Shown: piece after piece, positions 1 through 7,424 of the stretch
Position numbering within the stretch: the first letter of the stretch is position 1
How the letters are laid out: each line of letters opens with the position of its first letter
DNA from: JAJFTV01 sp964426355
GTDB taxonomy: Bacteria > Chloroflexota > Anaerolineae > Anaerolineales > Anaerolineaceae
Direction of reading: 5' to 3'
Assembly (NCBI GenBank): GCA_964426355.1
Contig: CAYRRA010000154.1
Span: forward strand, 1 to 10,907
DNA: 10,907 bases
Translations under genes and position numbers: made by a program
Notes under the pieces: model-generated
What the model saw: the letters and a program-made list of their open reading frames with translations, nothing else
Told to the model about the DNA's origin: nothing
Databases searched by the model: none

Positions 1-1377
1 CACGCCTTCACCGCCCAGCCCGGCTCCATGGAAATAATTCGCGACGCCGATCCCTTTTTTAACGTGGCTTGTTTGGTTCTCTGTCGAATATCGCTTTCTT
101 TTCTCATCCCAATGCGATTGTTCGCGTACCCATTCAAGGCACTCCGTGATGGTAACAGGATGGTTGATATTGTTCCCGGTAAAAGCTTTGTCACCGGTTT
201 TTAAACAATTCTTTAAACGGAAATCAATCGGGTCAATGTCATACAGTGCAGCCAATTCGTCGATCAGCATTTCTGAAGCTGCGGCAGCTTGTGTATTACC
301 AAAACCCCTGAAGGCACCTGAATAGCCATTGTTGGTGTATAGCACTTTTGTATCTACTGTGGCTGCTTCGTATGCGTATGCACCCGCGATATGCATGGTC
401 GCACGCCAGGCAGACAATGGTGTCATGGAGGCATATCCACCGCTGTCAGCAAAAATATCTGCTCTTGCTGCTTTGAGTTTTCCGTTTTCATCTGCACCTG
501 CTGTCAGGTGAATCTTCATGGCTTCTCGTTTATAGGATGCAGCCATCGATTCTTCTCTTTTTAGAACCAGTCGAACCGGACGCCCGGTGATAAGAGCTAA
601 TTTTCCGGCTTGTGCGCTGGTCTGGTACCCAATATCGTCTTTACCGCCAAACGAGCCACCGACCGGGGGTTGTATGATCCTGACCATCTCCTCGGACAAA
701 CCAAGCACAGATGAAACATTTCCTCGGTTGATGAACAAACTCTGGTCGTTAGCAAAAATTGTAATCCCACCATCTGGCTCAGGGATCGCCACCGCGCCTT
801 CTGTCTCAAGATAAGCGTGTTCCTGGTGAGCAAAATAATAGGTGCGATCGATGGTCTTGTATGCGTTTGCAAGCAAGGGTTCAGGATCGCCGTTCCGAAC
901 AAGGTGTTTGGTGACAATATTCCCATCGAAATTGGCTGATAACGGCACCAATGGAGAATCAGGGTCTAGTGCCATCTCTATGCTTGAAACAACCGGGAGC
1001 GGCTCAAGCTCGACTCGAATGGCATGGATGGCTTCAATGGCGACTTGTTCAGTCTCTGCAGCAACAACCGCAATCGCGTCACCTGTATAACGTACTTTTT
1101 GATACGCCAGGATTTGTGCATCTTTCACGGGCCATCCAAAAGAACCATGATCAACAAAATCCTCACTGGTGATGACAGCATATACCCCCGGAATGGAGAG
1201 AGCGGTTTGAGTATCTAAGCAAAGAATCCTGGCATGTGGCACCGCACTGCGCAGTACTTTTGCATGAAGCATACCCGGTATTTGGATATCACCAACGTAA
1301 CGGGCAGTACCCAATACTTTCTCCAGACCGTCTACTGGTTTCACCTTTTCCTGTCCGACAAATTGATATTTATCCAT
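1..1377 (-). CDS. xdhA: Xanthine dehydrogenase-type molybdenum hydroxylase, Mo-binding subunit (3'-truncated by window edge)
   Basis: The first 459 codons are present; the family is usually about 750-800 residues, so roughly the N-terminal 60% is seen. The catalytic subunit binds molybdopterin and hydroxylates a purine or other N-heterocycle. Visible family signatures are a QEHAYLE stretch (residues 185-191), the Mo-cofactor loop GGSFGGKDD (240-248) and AFRGFGNTQ (355-363). R357 matches the substrate-contacting Arg of xanthine dehydrogenases (R880 in the bovine enzyme). The Glu that usually follows GGK (E802 in bovine) is Asp (D247). The start is the ATG at 1375-1377, preceded on the minus strand by GGAGG five bases away. 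It overlaps the end of the [2Fe-2S] subunit gene by 8 nt, which suggests translational coupling. No FAD subunit gene is visible; it may lie beyond position 1. The exact substrate is not provable from sequence; xanthine/urate catabolism is inferred from the neighbours. Confidence 0.9.
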   Translation of the reverse strand, partial: MDKYQFVGQEKVKPVDGLEKVLGTARYVGDIQIPGMLHAKVLRSAVPHARILCLDTQTALSIPGVYAVITSEDFVDHGSFGWPVKDAQILAYQKVRYTGDAIAVVAAETEQVAIEAIHAIRVELEPLPVVSSIEMALDPDSPLVPLSANFDGNIVTKHLVRNGDPEPLLANAYKTIDRTYYFAHQEHAYLETEGAVAIPEPDGGITIFANDQSLFINRGNVSSVLGLSEEMVRIIQPPVGGSFGGKDDIGYQTSAQAGKLALITGRPVRLVLKREESMAASYKREAMKIHLTAGADENGKLKAARADIFADSGGYASMTPLSAWRATMHIAGAYAYEAATVDTKVLYTNNGYSGAFRGFGNTQAAAASEMLIDELAALYDIDPIDFRLKNCLKTGDKAFTGNNINHPVTITECLEWVREQSHWDEKRKRYSTENQTSHVKKGIGVANYFHGAGLGGEGV

Positions 1378-1870
1378 TTTTTCCTCCAAGATCACGAGGT
1401 TTTGCACCGTTCCTTTTCTTCGCGGTGCTTTCAATAGCATCCACGATTTGTTGATACCCGGTACAGCGGCAAAGATTACCAGAAATTGCCTGGCGAATTT
1501 CCTGCCGGGTAGGATTTGGGTTTTCCCTCAACAAAGCTTCTCCCGCCAGGATCATCCCTGGTGTGCAATATCCGCATTGCGTTGCCCCATGTTCAAGGAA
1601 TGTCTCTTGCATATCGTTGGGTTTCCCATCTAGACCCTGGAGACCCTCAATTGTGGTGATGGATCGACCATCGATTTTTTTCACTGGTATCAAGCAAGAT
1701 TTAACCAGTTTACCGTCCAACAAAATTGAACATGCTCCACATTCGCCAATCTCGCAACCATTTTTTGTGCCGGTTAACCCCAGCACTTCACGGATGAAAT
1801 GGAGTAATTTTTGTTCACCATCTACTGCCATTTCCATTTTTTTACCGTTGATTTCAAATTGTATATTCAT
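1370..1870 (-). CDS. xdhC: [2Fe-2S] subunit of a xanthine dehydrogenase-type molybdenum hydroxylase
   Basis: A 166-residue protein of the typical length for the small iron-sulfur subunit (XdhC in E. coli naming, PucE in Bacillus). The N-terminal ferredoxin-like domain has the plant-type cluster motif CEIGECGAC followed by a fourth Cys in VKSCL. The C-terminal helical domain carries the second cluster motifs, CGYC and CRCTGY. Together these two clusters pass electrons from the Mo subunit to FAD or another acceptor. I chose the ATG at 1868-1870 because the protein then begins with the usual MNIQFEINGK strand and AGGAG lies about 10 nt upstream; the open frame extends 40 codons further but that part looks non-coding. 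The stop TAA (1370-1372) lies inside the start of the Mo subunit gene. In other bacteria the name xdhC means a maturation factor; this is not that protein. Confidence 0.94.
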   Translation of the reverse strand: MNIQFEINGKKMEMAVDGEQKLLHFIREVLGLTGTKNGCEIGECGACSILLDGKLVKSCLIPVKKIDGRSITTIEGLQGLDGKPNDMQETFLEHGATQCGYCTPGMILAGEALLRENPNPTRQEIRQAISGNLCRCTGYQQIVDAIESTAKKRNGAKPRDLGGKNG

Positions 1871-1916
1871 GCAATAATTTCTCCTGACATTGGATATCTG
1901 CAAACTTGAGCTGTTT

Positions 1917-3266
1917 TTATCTGGCTGCTTCCCAGAGGCGTTTTGCTTGCTCTCGCGTCTTTGCTGATAATTCATCCATATCTGTATCAAGCAATTTTCC
2001 GGAGCTCTTTTTTATCTTTCCATTGACCATCACCATATCCACATTTGCGGCAGTACGGTACAGAAGCATTTGCTCATACAGGTTATGTTCTTCTACAGGG
2101 GTGGGTAGCGTTGTATCAATGAGTTGAACATCAGCTTTCCAGCCTACAGCAATCCGCCCAACTTTTTCTAAGCCCAGTGTTCTCGCTCCTCCTTCAGTGC
2201 CCATATACCATACCAGGTTGGCTGGCATTGCCCGTGGGTCTAGATGATTGGCTTTGTGAATTAGAAAAGCTCCACGCATAATTTCATAAAAATCATCGAT
2301 ATACCCATCGCTCCCTAAACCAATAGACGTATTTTGCTCCGCCATTTGCGGGATAGGAGCAATCCCTCCACCCACTTCACAATTAGAAAGCGGCATGTGA
2401 GATACCCTGACGCCATTTTTTGATATCAAATTAATTTCATCTGTATCGATTTGCACACATTGCGAGGCAAGGAAACGGTCATTTGCCATGCCCATGTCCT
2501 GGTAAACTCGAAAGGGGCGTTTGCCGAATTCTTTCAACGTATATTCAGGTTCATAAGTGCCTTCAGATACATGAGCATGAAATAGTGTTTGATTTTCTTG
2601 CGCTAACTCATAAGATTGAATGATAAACTTGGGCGAGCAGGTGAAGAGGGTATGGTGGCACATTAAACCAGAAATCAAGTAATCCTTGTAAACAGCTTGT
2701 TTATGGTGGCATTGCTGTATGAAACGAGTGTTTTCATTCAGACCTGCTTGCCCATTGTCTCGGCTGATGCGTTCAGTGGCTTCGAATGACAAGATGGCGC
2801 GTAAACCCCACTTTTCTACCACTTCAGCTTGTGCCGGCAGACAACCTGGCAGGGCATTAGGCGCTTCTGTACAGTCGTAAAAACTGGTTACCCCGCTTTG
2901 TAAAAGATTCGCACACCGCAAATTGGTTGCCGCACAGATCATTTCTTGATCCAGACGATCCTCAATCAGTGTCCACCAGAAATCAGTAAGAAAAGACCAA
3001 AACCCCGTTGGCGCTTTGTTCGCGGGTATCCCATGTGCCAGGACCCCATACATGTGCGTGTGTGTATTAACAAATCCGGGAGCCAGAAGTTTACCTTGTG
3101 CGTCGATTTTTTGATCAAATGGATAGGTATCTTCCAGTTCCTGACAGGGCGCAACGTGTGTAATGTCTGAACCCTGAATTCGTATTCCATATTTGAATTT
3201 TGGCGGTTGCAAAGGAGAGGTAATGAGCCAGGAGGGCAAAATGATCAAGGCGTTTTCTTGGTTCAT
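1917..3266 (-). CDS. SsnA-like amidohydrolase (TRZ/ATZ, subtype III metal-dependent deaminase fold)
   Basis: A 449-residue cytoplasmic amidohydrolase. The metal-binding HxH is THTHMY (H69, H71) after a typical LAPGFVNTH strand. The beta-5 His and catalytic Glu are in FHAHVSE (H232, E235), and the beta-8 Asp is in LGSDG (D320). At the beta-6 position, where relatives have a His (HCVH-like), this protein reads SQCVQID with Q269. The region 291-304, PLSNCEVGGGIAPI, matches the usual SN..GxGIAP loop. Family members remove amino groups or chlorine from purine, pyrimidine or triazine rings; SsnA proteins occur in purine degradation clusters, but their reaction is poorly defined. The start ATG overlaps the stop of the upstream hydantoinase gene as ATGA (3263-3266), so the two are almost surely co-translated. 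A role in nucleobase catabolism is inferred from context. A chlorohydrolase or guanine deaminase annotation would be less well supported. Confidence 0.85.
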   Translation of the reverse strand: MNQENALIILPSWLITSPLQPPKFKYGIRIQGSDITHVAPCQELEDTYPFDQKIDAQGKLLAPGFVNTHTHMYGVLAHGIPANKAPTGFWSFLTDFWWTLIEDRLDQEMICAATNLRCANLLQSGVTSFYDCTEAPNALPGCLPAQAEVVEKWGLRAILSFEATERISRDNGQAGLNENTRFIQQCHHKQAVYKDYLISGLMCHHTLFTCSPKFIIQSYELAQENQTLFHAHVSEGTYEPEYTLKEFGKRPFRVYQDMGMANDRFLASQCVQIDTDEINLISKNGVRVSHMPLSNCEVGGGIAPIPQMAEQNTSIGLGSDGYIDDFYEIMRGAFLIHKANHLDPRAMPANLVWYMGTEGGARTLGLEKVGRIAVGWKADVQLIDTTLPTPVEEHNLYEQMLLYRTAANVDMVMVNGKIKKSSGKLLDTDMDELSAKTREQAKRLWEAAR

Positions 3267-4645
3267 CTGATTATTTCTTTCTTGATTTTTCTGGGGATGA
3301 AATTTCCTGCTCCGCGAATTCCGATGAATTCTCCATCTTTAGCGATCACTTTCCCACGCGATATCGTCATGGTTGGATAACCGGTATATTTCAACCCTTC
3401 ATAGGGTGTATAATCCACATTTTCATGGAGCATTGTTTTTGTAATAACTCCTTCTCGATTGGGATCAAATAGAACCAAATCGGCATCACTGCCAGGTTGT
3501 AGAGTTCCTTTTTGGGGATATAAACCAAAAATCCTCGCCGGGTTTGTGCTGATCATGTCAACCCATCTGTTGAGGTCGAAACGATTTGCTTTAACTCCAT
3601 AGGTGTATGTGAGCATCAAACGTGCCTCGATACCAGGAATCCCGCCTGGAATTTTTGTAAAATCATCACGTCCGATTTCTTTCTGTCCTTTGAAGAAAAA
3701 TGGGCAATGATCCGTACCTACGGTTTGTAAAGTCCCTTCCCCAAGTGCACTCAAGAGATATTCGTTGTCATCGCTGGTGCGCAGAGGAGGCGAACAAACA
3801 AATTTTGCCCCTTCAAATCCTGACCTGGAATATTCAGTTTCAGTTAATGTGAGGTATTGTGGACAGGTTTCACCAAAAACAGTTTGACCATTTTCTCTTG
3901 CTTTTTTTATTGCTGCTGCACCTGCACTGGTTGAAACATGGACGATATAAAGTGGCGCATTGGCTGTTTGCACCAGGGCAATCATGCGGTGCACTGCTTC
4001 TGATTCTGCAATCGCTGGACGGCTGACTGGGTGAAACCGAGGTTCAATACTGCCTTGACGGAGAAGCTTGTTTCGCATGAATTGCACAATGGCATCGTTT
4101 TCTGCATGTGTCAACAGCAAACCGCCATTTTTTCCTACAACATCCATCACAGCAATTAGTTCCTCATCGTTCAAGCGAAAAGCATAAGTTGTGTAGGTCT
4201 TGAATGAAGGGATGCCTGAAGCAATGACTCCTGGAATCTGGCAAAGGGTTTCAGCTTTCGAATCTGTGATCGTCATGTGCAAACTATAGTCGATCACTGC
4301 GCCTTTTTGGGCTTGCTGATTTCTTGTAGTAAATGCCTCCAGGAGAGTCTCACCTGGATTGGGTTCAATAAAGTCGATTAAAGTTGTTGTTCCGCCAATC
4401 GCCGCTGCCCTTGTTCCACTGAACCAATCATCACTGGAGGTTGCCAAACCTGCATTCATCTCAAGATGGACATGGGGGTCAATTCCACCAGGAAGAACCA
4501 GCAGATTGGATGCATCGATGTTTCGAATGCCGTCTAATTTTTGACCGATATCTGCGATAATCCCGTTCTGAATACCTACATCGGCAGTGTGGGTGTGCCC
4601 TGGCTGAACGACGGTTCCATTTTTCACCACCAAATCAAATTTCAT
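3263..4645 (-). CDS. hydA: D-hydantoinase / dihydropyrimidinase family cyclic amidohydrolase
   Basis: A 460-residue enzyme of the full family length that opens cyclic diamide rings (dihydropyrimidines, hydantoins or related purine ring fragments) in the cytoplasm. The complete binuclear metal site is visible: GGIDPHVHLEM (H58, H60), the lysine that is carboxylated in the family in SFKTYTTY (K149), LLTHAEND (H180), IVHVSTS (H236) and GTDHCPF (D312). The Tyr five residues after the Lys (Y154) is also kept, so the enzyme should be active. It is first in the operon, with a modest AAGG ribosome site about 8 nt before the ATG. The next gene starts within its stop codon. E. coli has a relative, HyuA, close to ssnA and xdh genes, which suggests that here too the protein acts on a ring produced during purine breakdown. 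Pyrimidine reduction products are the main alternative substrate. Confidence 0.93.
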   Translation of the reverse strand: MKFDLVVKNGTVVQPGHTHTADVGIQNGIIADIGQKLDGIRNIDASNLLVLPGGIDPHVHLEMNAGLATSSDDWFSGTRAAAIGGTTTLIDFIEPNPGETLLEAFTTRNQQAQKGAVIDYSLHMTITDSKAETLCQIPGVIASGIPSFKTYTTYAFRLNDEELIAVMDVVGKNGGLLLTHAENDAIVQFMRNKLLRQGSIEPRFHPVSRPAIAESEAVHRMIALVQTANAPLYIVHVSTSAGAAAIKKARENGQTVFGETCPQYLTLTETEYSRSGFEGAKFVCSPPLRTSDDNEYLLSALGEGTLQTVGTDHCPFFFKGQKEIGRDDFTKIPGGIPGIEARLMLTYTYGVKANRFDLNRWVDMISTNPARIFGLYPQKGTLQPGSDADLVLFDPNREGVITKTMLHENVDYTPYEGLKYTGYPTMTISRGKVIAKDGEFIGIRGAGNFIPRKIKKEIIR

Positions 4646-4753
4646 TTTTTTTACCTTGTATGTGGAATTGTGTTTAAATTATACATGAGTGAAAGACAGT
4701 CGGGTATACTAAGAGTGTAGTAATTTCTGAGATTTTCCCCGGAGGTGTTCAAT
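4646..4753. promoter_or_regulatory. Divergent promoter region between the catabolic operon and the luciferase-like gene
   Basis: This is the only non-coding space between the two divergent units. On the minus strand a perfect TATAAT (4678-4683) lies about 33 nt before the hydantoinase start. On the plus strand TATACT (4705-4710) lies 43 nt before the oxidoreductase start. Neither has a convincing -35 hexamer at 16-18 nt, so an activator may be needed, or the calls are chance matches in AT-rich DNA. I found no clear palindromic operator. Confidence 0.4.
4741..4745 (+). promoter_or_regulatory. Ribosome binding site that fixes the start of the luciferase-like gene
   Basis: A perfect GGAGG stands 8 nt before the ATG at 4754. 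An in-frame GTG at 4745 overlaps this Shine-Dalgarno sequence and therefore cannot be the real start. Confidence 0.75.
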
Positions 4754-5773
4754 ATGAGCCAGCGCATTGCCTTGTATATGCAAGACAAACATGATATTCG
4801 TTACGAATTAGAAATGGCTAGATATGCTGAAGAGCGTGGTTTTAGCGAAATTTGGCAGGCGGACACTCGCCTGGCGCGTGATTGTGTTGTTCTCATGAGT
4901 GCCTTTCTAACTCATACTCAAAGACTCCGTATCGGTTCTGGGGTGTTACCTATTTGGACACGAAACCCGGCAGTTATCGCTGCAACCTGGAGCACCATGT
5001 GGGAACTGGCGGGAAAAGTTGAAGGACGCAGCCGGGTTATGTTAGGTTTAGGTGCCTGGTGGGAACCCATCGCCGGGCGTGTTGGGGTGAAGCGACAAAA
5101 ACCTTTACAAGCCATGCGAGAAAACATTGAAGCGATCCGGCAGTTATTCACCATGCAAGAAGTGTCATATCATGGGGAATTTGTTTCATTGGACAGAGTA
5201 AAACTGGATGTGGCTTATGGCGATACTTCACCCCGCGATATTCCAATTTATATTGGCGCAACCGGTGATAAGATGTTAGAACTGAGCGGTGAGATTTGTG
5301 ATGGTGTGGTTTTAAACTATGTCGTTTCGGTTGATTACATTCGCAAAGCAATCTCATTGGTTGAGAAAGGTGCTCATAAAGCTGGAAAGACCATCGAACA
5401 AATAGACAGACCTGAATTAATCGTCTGCTGCCTTTCCGACAAAGACCCCCAGGCAGCTATGGATGAAGGGAAAAAACTGGTCGCATATTACCTTGCAACC
5501 GAGCCGCATATCATGAAAGCCAGTAATGTGGATGAGTCTCTACTTGAAAAAGTGCAATCGATTATGAGCTGGCCCGCAACGGAAGAAGATTACATCCGTG
5601 CTAGTAAAGTGATTCCGGATGAAGTGGTTCGCAACTTGATGGCGGTGGGCACATCGGAACAATGTCGCAAGAAAGTACGCGAGTATGTTGATGCAGGTGT
5701 GACTTGTCCCATTTTATACCCAATGATGGATGACATTAAAGCAGTCATAGATGCTTTTGCTGAAGGTTTCTGA
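4754..5773 (+). CDS. Luciferase-like (LLM class) oxidoreductase, probably F420-dependent
   Basis: A 339-residue TIM-barrel protein of the bacterial luciferase/F420-dependent reductase superfamily. Family marks are the early AEERGFSEIW segment (25-34), RLRIGSGVLPIWTRNP (57-72), the glycine-rich VMLGLGAW (95-102) and IPIYIGATGDKMLELSGEICDGVVLN (163-188, shown by its positions). The last segment is typical of F420-linked members such as methylenetetrahydromethanopterin reductase-like proteins, where it helps hold the deazaflavin. Members use F420H2 or FMNH2 to reduce or hydroxylate small organic molecules. The substrate is unknown. The gene is divergent from the hydantoinase operon and 34 nt upstream of a serine hydrolase gene, which suggests it belongs to the same catabolic block. 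A flavin-dependent ring-opening monooxygenase is an alternative, but the F420-like motif makes a deazaflavin enzyme more likely. The catalytic role is inference. Confidence 0.87.
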   Translation: MSQRIALYMQDKHDIRYELEMARYAEERGFSEIWQADTRLARDCVVLMSAFLTHTQRLRIGSGVLPIWTRNPAVIAATWSTMWELAGKVEGRSRVMLGLGAWWEPIAGRVGVKRQKPLQAMRENIEAIRQLFTMQEVSYHGEFVSLDRVKLDVAYGDTSPRDIPIYIGATGDKMLELSGEICDGVVLNYVVSVDYIRKAISLVEKGAHKAGKTIEQIDRPELIVCCLSDKDPQAAMDEGKKLVAYYLATEPHIMKASNVDESLLEKVQSIMSWPATEEDYIRASKVIPDEVVRNLMAVGTSEQCRKKVREYVDAGVTCPILYPMMDDIKAVIDAFAEGF

Positions 5774-5807
5774 AAACATCAAATTTTTCTTACAGGAGAA
5801 CCGTGAC

Positions 5808-7409
5808 ATGAATTGTTTCACTCATATTGATGAATTATTTCGTCAATGGGATACAACAAAATCGCCTGGCTGCGCATTGGCGCTGGTACATAATGGCGAA
5901 ATTATCCATAAAACCGGTTATGGAGTAGCTACACTTGAACATCATACCCGCATCCGTCCTACGACTGCGTTCTACATCGCATCCACTTCCAAGCAGTTTT
6001 CTGCGTTTTCGATTGCACTGCTGGAAGAAGCAGGTGCGCTCTCGGTTGAGGATGATATCCGCAAATACATCCCAGAAATGCCAGATTATGGCACCTCGAT
6101 CCAGATTCAACACATGATTCACCATACCAGTGGCTTGAGAGATTTTTTGGAACTCAACGCTCTTTCTGGTCGACATTATGACGAACTGATCACTCCAGAA
6201 GATGCCCTGGCAATGATTACGAGACAGAAAGAACTCAACTTCAAACCCGGAGAGCAATACCTGTACTGTAATTCGGGGTATTTCCTTCTTTCAGTGATTG
6301 TGAAACGGGTTACAGGAATGACCTTACGGCAATTTGCTGCAGAGCATATTTTTGCCCCTCTTGGTATGCAAAACACGCATTTTCACGATGATCGAACTGA
6401 GCCGGTACTCGATCGCGCAATTGGCTATCACTACCTTCCCGATACAGGTTATCGAATCAATGTGCCTGGATTGGAGACGGTTGGCAGCGGAGGTATTTAT
6501 TCCACGGTGGAAGACTTGGCTTTGTGGGATAAAAACTTCTATTCCAACAAACTCGGTAAAGGGCGTATGGAACTCATGGAGCGCATCCTGGTTCCAGGCA
6601 AGCTCAACAATGGTAAAACGTTGGATTACGCTTTTGGTCTCACAGTTCAAAATTACAGAGGGTTGAAAAAAGTTGGACATGCAGGTAATTATGGCGGTTA
6701 CTCTGCTGAATTTATTCGTTTTCCAGAGAAGAACTTTACCGTGATTTGTTTATCCAACAACAGTACACTACCTGCTCCAGCATCGGCTCTAAAAATCGCA
6801 GATATTTATTTTGCCGAGCATCTTACCCCGGCAAAAACCGTTCAAAAGGATCCTCAAGCGGTTGAAGTTGATACAAATATTGATGGAAAAGACGGGTATT
6901 ATTTTTCAAAGAACGGTGAGACTATTCTAAAATTTATCCGCACAGAAAATCAACTTGCGCTTGATTTCCGAGAAACCCTGTTTATACTCAAGCCTATCAG
7001 CAAGATTCTTTTTATCCTTGAGAATGCGCCGTTTTCTGCTACGGTTGAGTTTGCTGATGACGGAGAAGAACAAACCGTCTGTGTCAATCGGCAGGGTGAC
7101 AATCCGCCCGAAACTCTAATTAAGTTCCCAATGAAGGAATCAACATTGCCTGAGATGGAAGCCGTCTGTGGTGAATATCAAAGCGATGAATTGAACTCAA
7201 ATGCTGTTGTTTCAATACAAAATGAGCAGTTGCATCTAAAGATTGGACGTCATCATGCAGATTTGTTGCCGGGTTTGCAAGGGAAATACCTCGTTGAGGG
7301 CAATGAACTCGGTCGAGCCATCATCGATACCATCACTGAAAACGAGAAAATCACGGGCTTAATCTGGAACGCCGGGCGTGTTAAAAACATCGTCTTTTCA
7401 AAAAAATAG
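5808..7409 (+). CDS. Class C beta-lactamase-like serine hydrolase (peptidase family S12) with C-terminal beta-rich domain
   Basis: A 533-residue protein. The N-terminal catalytic domain (about 1-340) has the three S12 motifs: SxxK as STSK (S59, K62), YxN as YCN (Y153, N155) and HAG in KVGHAGNYGG (H291-G293), the form that replaces KTG in many non-lactamase members. HHTSGL (105-110) and the SGGIYSTVEDLALW block (227-240) are also typical. The rest (about 345-533) is beta-rich, like the lipocalin-type or DUF3471-type tails of this family. The start is the ATG at 5808, with AGGAG nine nt before it; a longer frame from 5751 would overlap the previous gene. No signal peptide is visible, so it should act in the cytoplasm, which argues against a resistance lactamase. 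D-aminopeptidase, esterase or amidase activity is more plausible. It is probably co-transcribed with the luciferase-like gene. Confidence 0.88.
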   Translation: MNCFTHIDELFRQWDTTKSPGCALALVHNGEIIHKTGYGVATLEHHTRIRPTTAFYIASTSKQFSAFSIALLEEAGALSVEDDIRKYIPEMPDYGTSIQIQHMIHHTSGLRDFLELNALSGRHYDELITPEDALAMITRQKELNFKPGEQYLYCNSGYFLLSVIVKRVTGMTLRQFAAEHIFAPLGMQNTHFHDDRTEPVLDRAIGYHYLPDTGYRINVPGLETVGSGGIYSTVEDLALWDKNFYSNKLGKGRMELMERILVPGKLNNGKTLDYAFGLTVQNYRGLKKVGHAGNYGGYSAEFIRFPEKNFTVICLSNNSTLPAPASALKIADIYFAEHLTPAKTVQKDPQAVEVDTNIDGKDGYYFSKNGETILKFIRTENQLALDFRETLFILKPISKILFILENAPFSATVEFADDGEEQTVCVNRQGDNPPETLIKFPMKESTLPEMEAVCGEYQSDELNSNAVVSIQNEQLHLKIGRHHADLLPGLQGKYLVEGNELGRAIIDTITENEKITGLIWNAGRVKNIVFSKK

Positions 7410-7424
7410 AGGATGGTTTGATAT

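Noticed and set aside
597..926. A 109-codon minus-strand open frame overlapping the Mo subunit gene
   Set aside because: The same strand encodes the conserved molybdenum subunit in another frame; this one has no recognisable domain.
5835..6680. Minus-strand frames of 140 and 118 codons opposite the serine hydrolase
   Set aside because: They are antisense to a clear S12 hydrolase and lack ribosome sites or family motifs.
5808..7409. Antibiotic-resistance beta-lactamase
   Set aside because: There is no signal peptide, KTG is replaced by HAG, and the protein has a long extra C-terminal domain, all typical of S12 peptidases and esterases.
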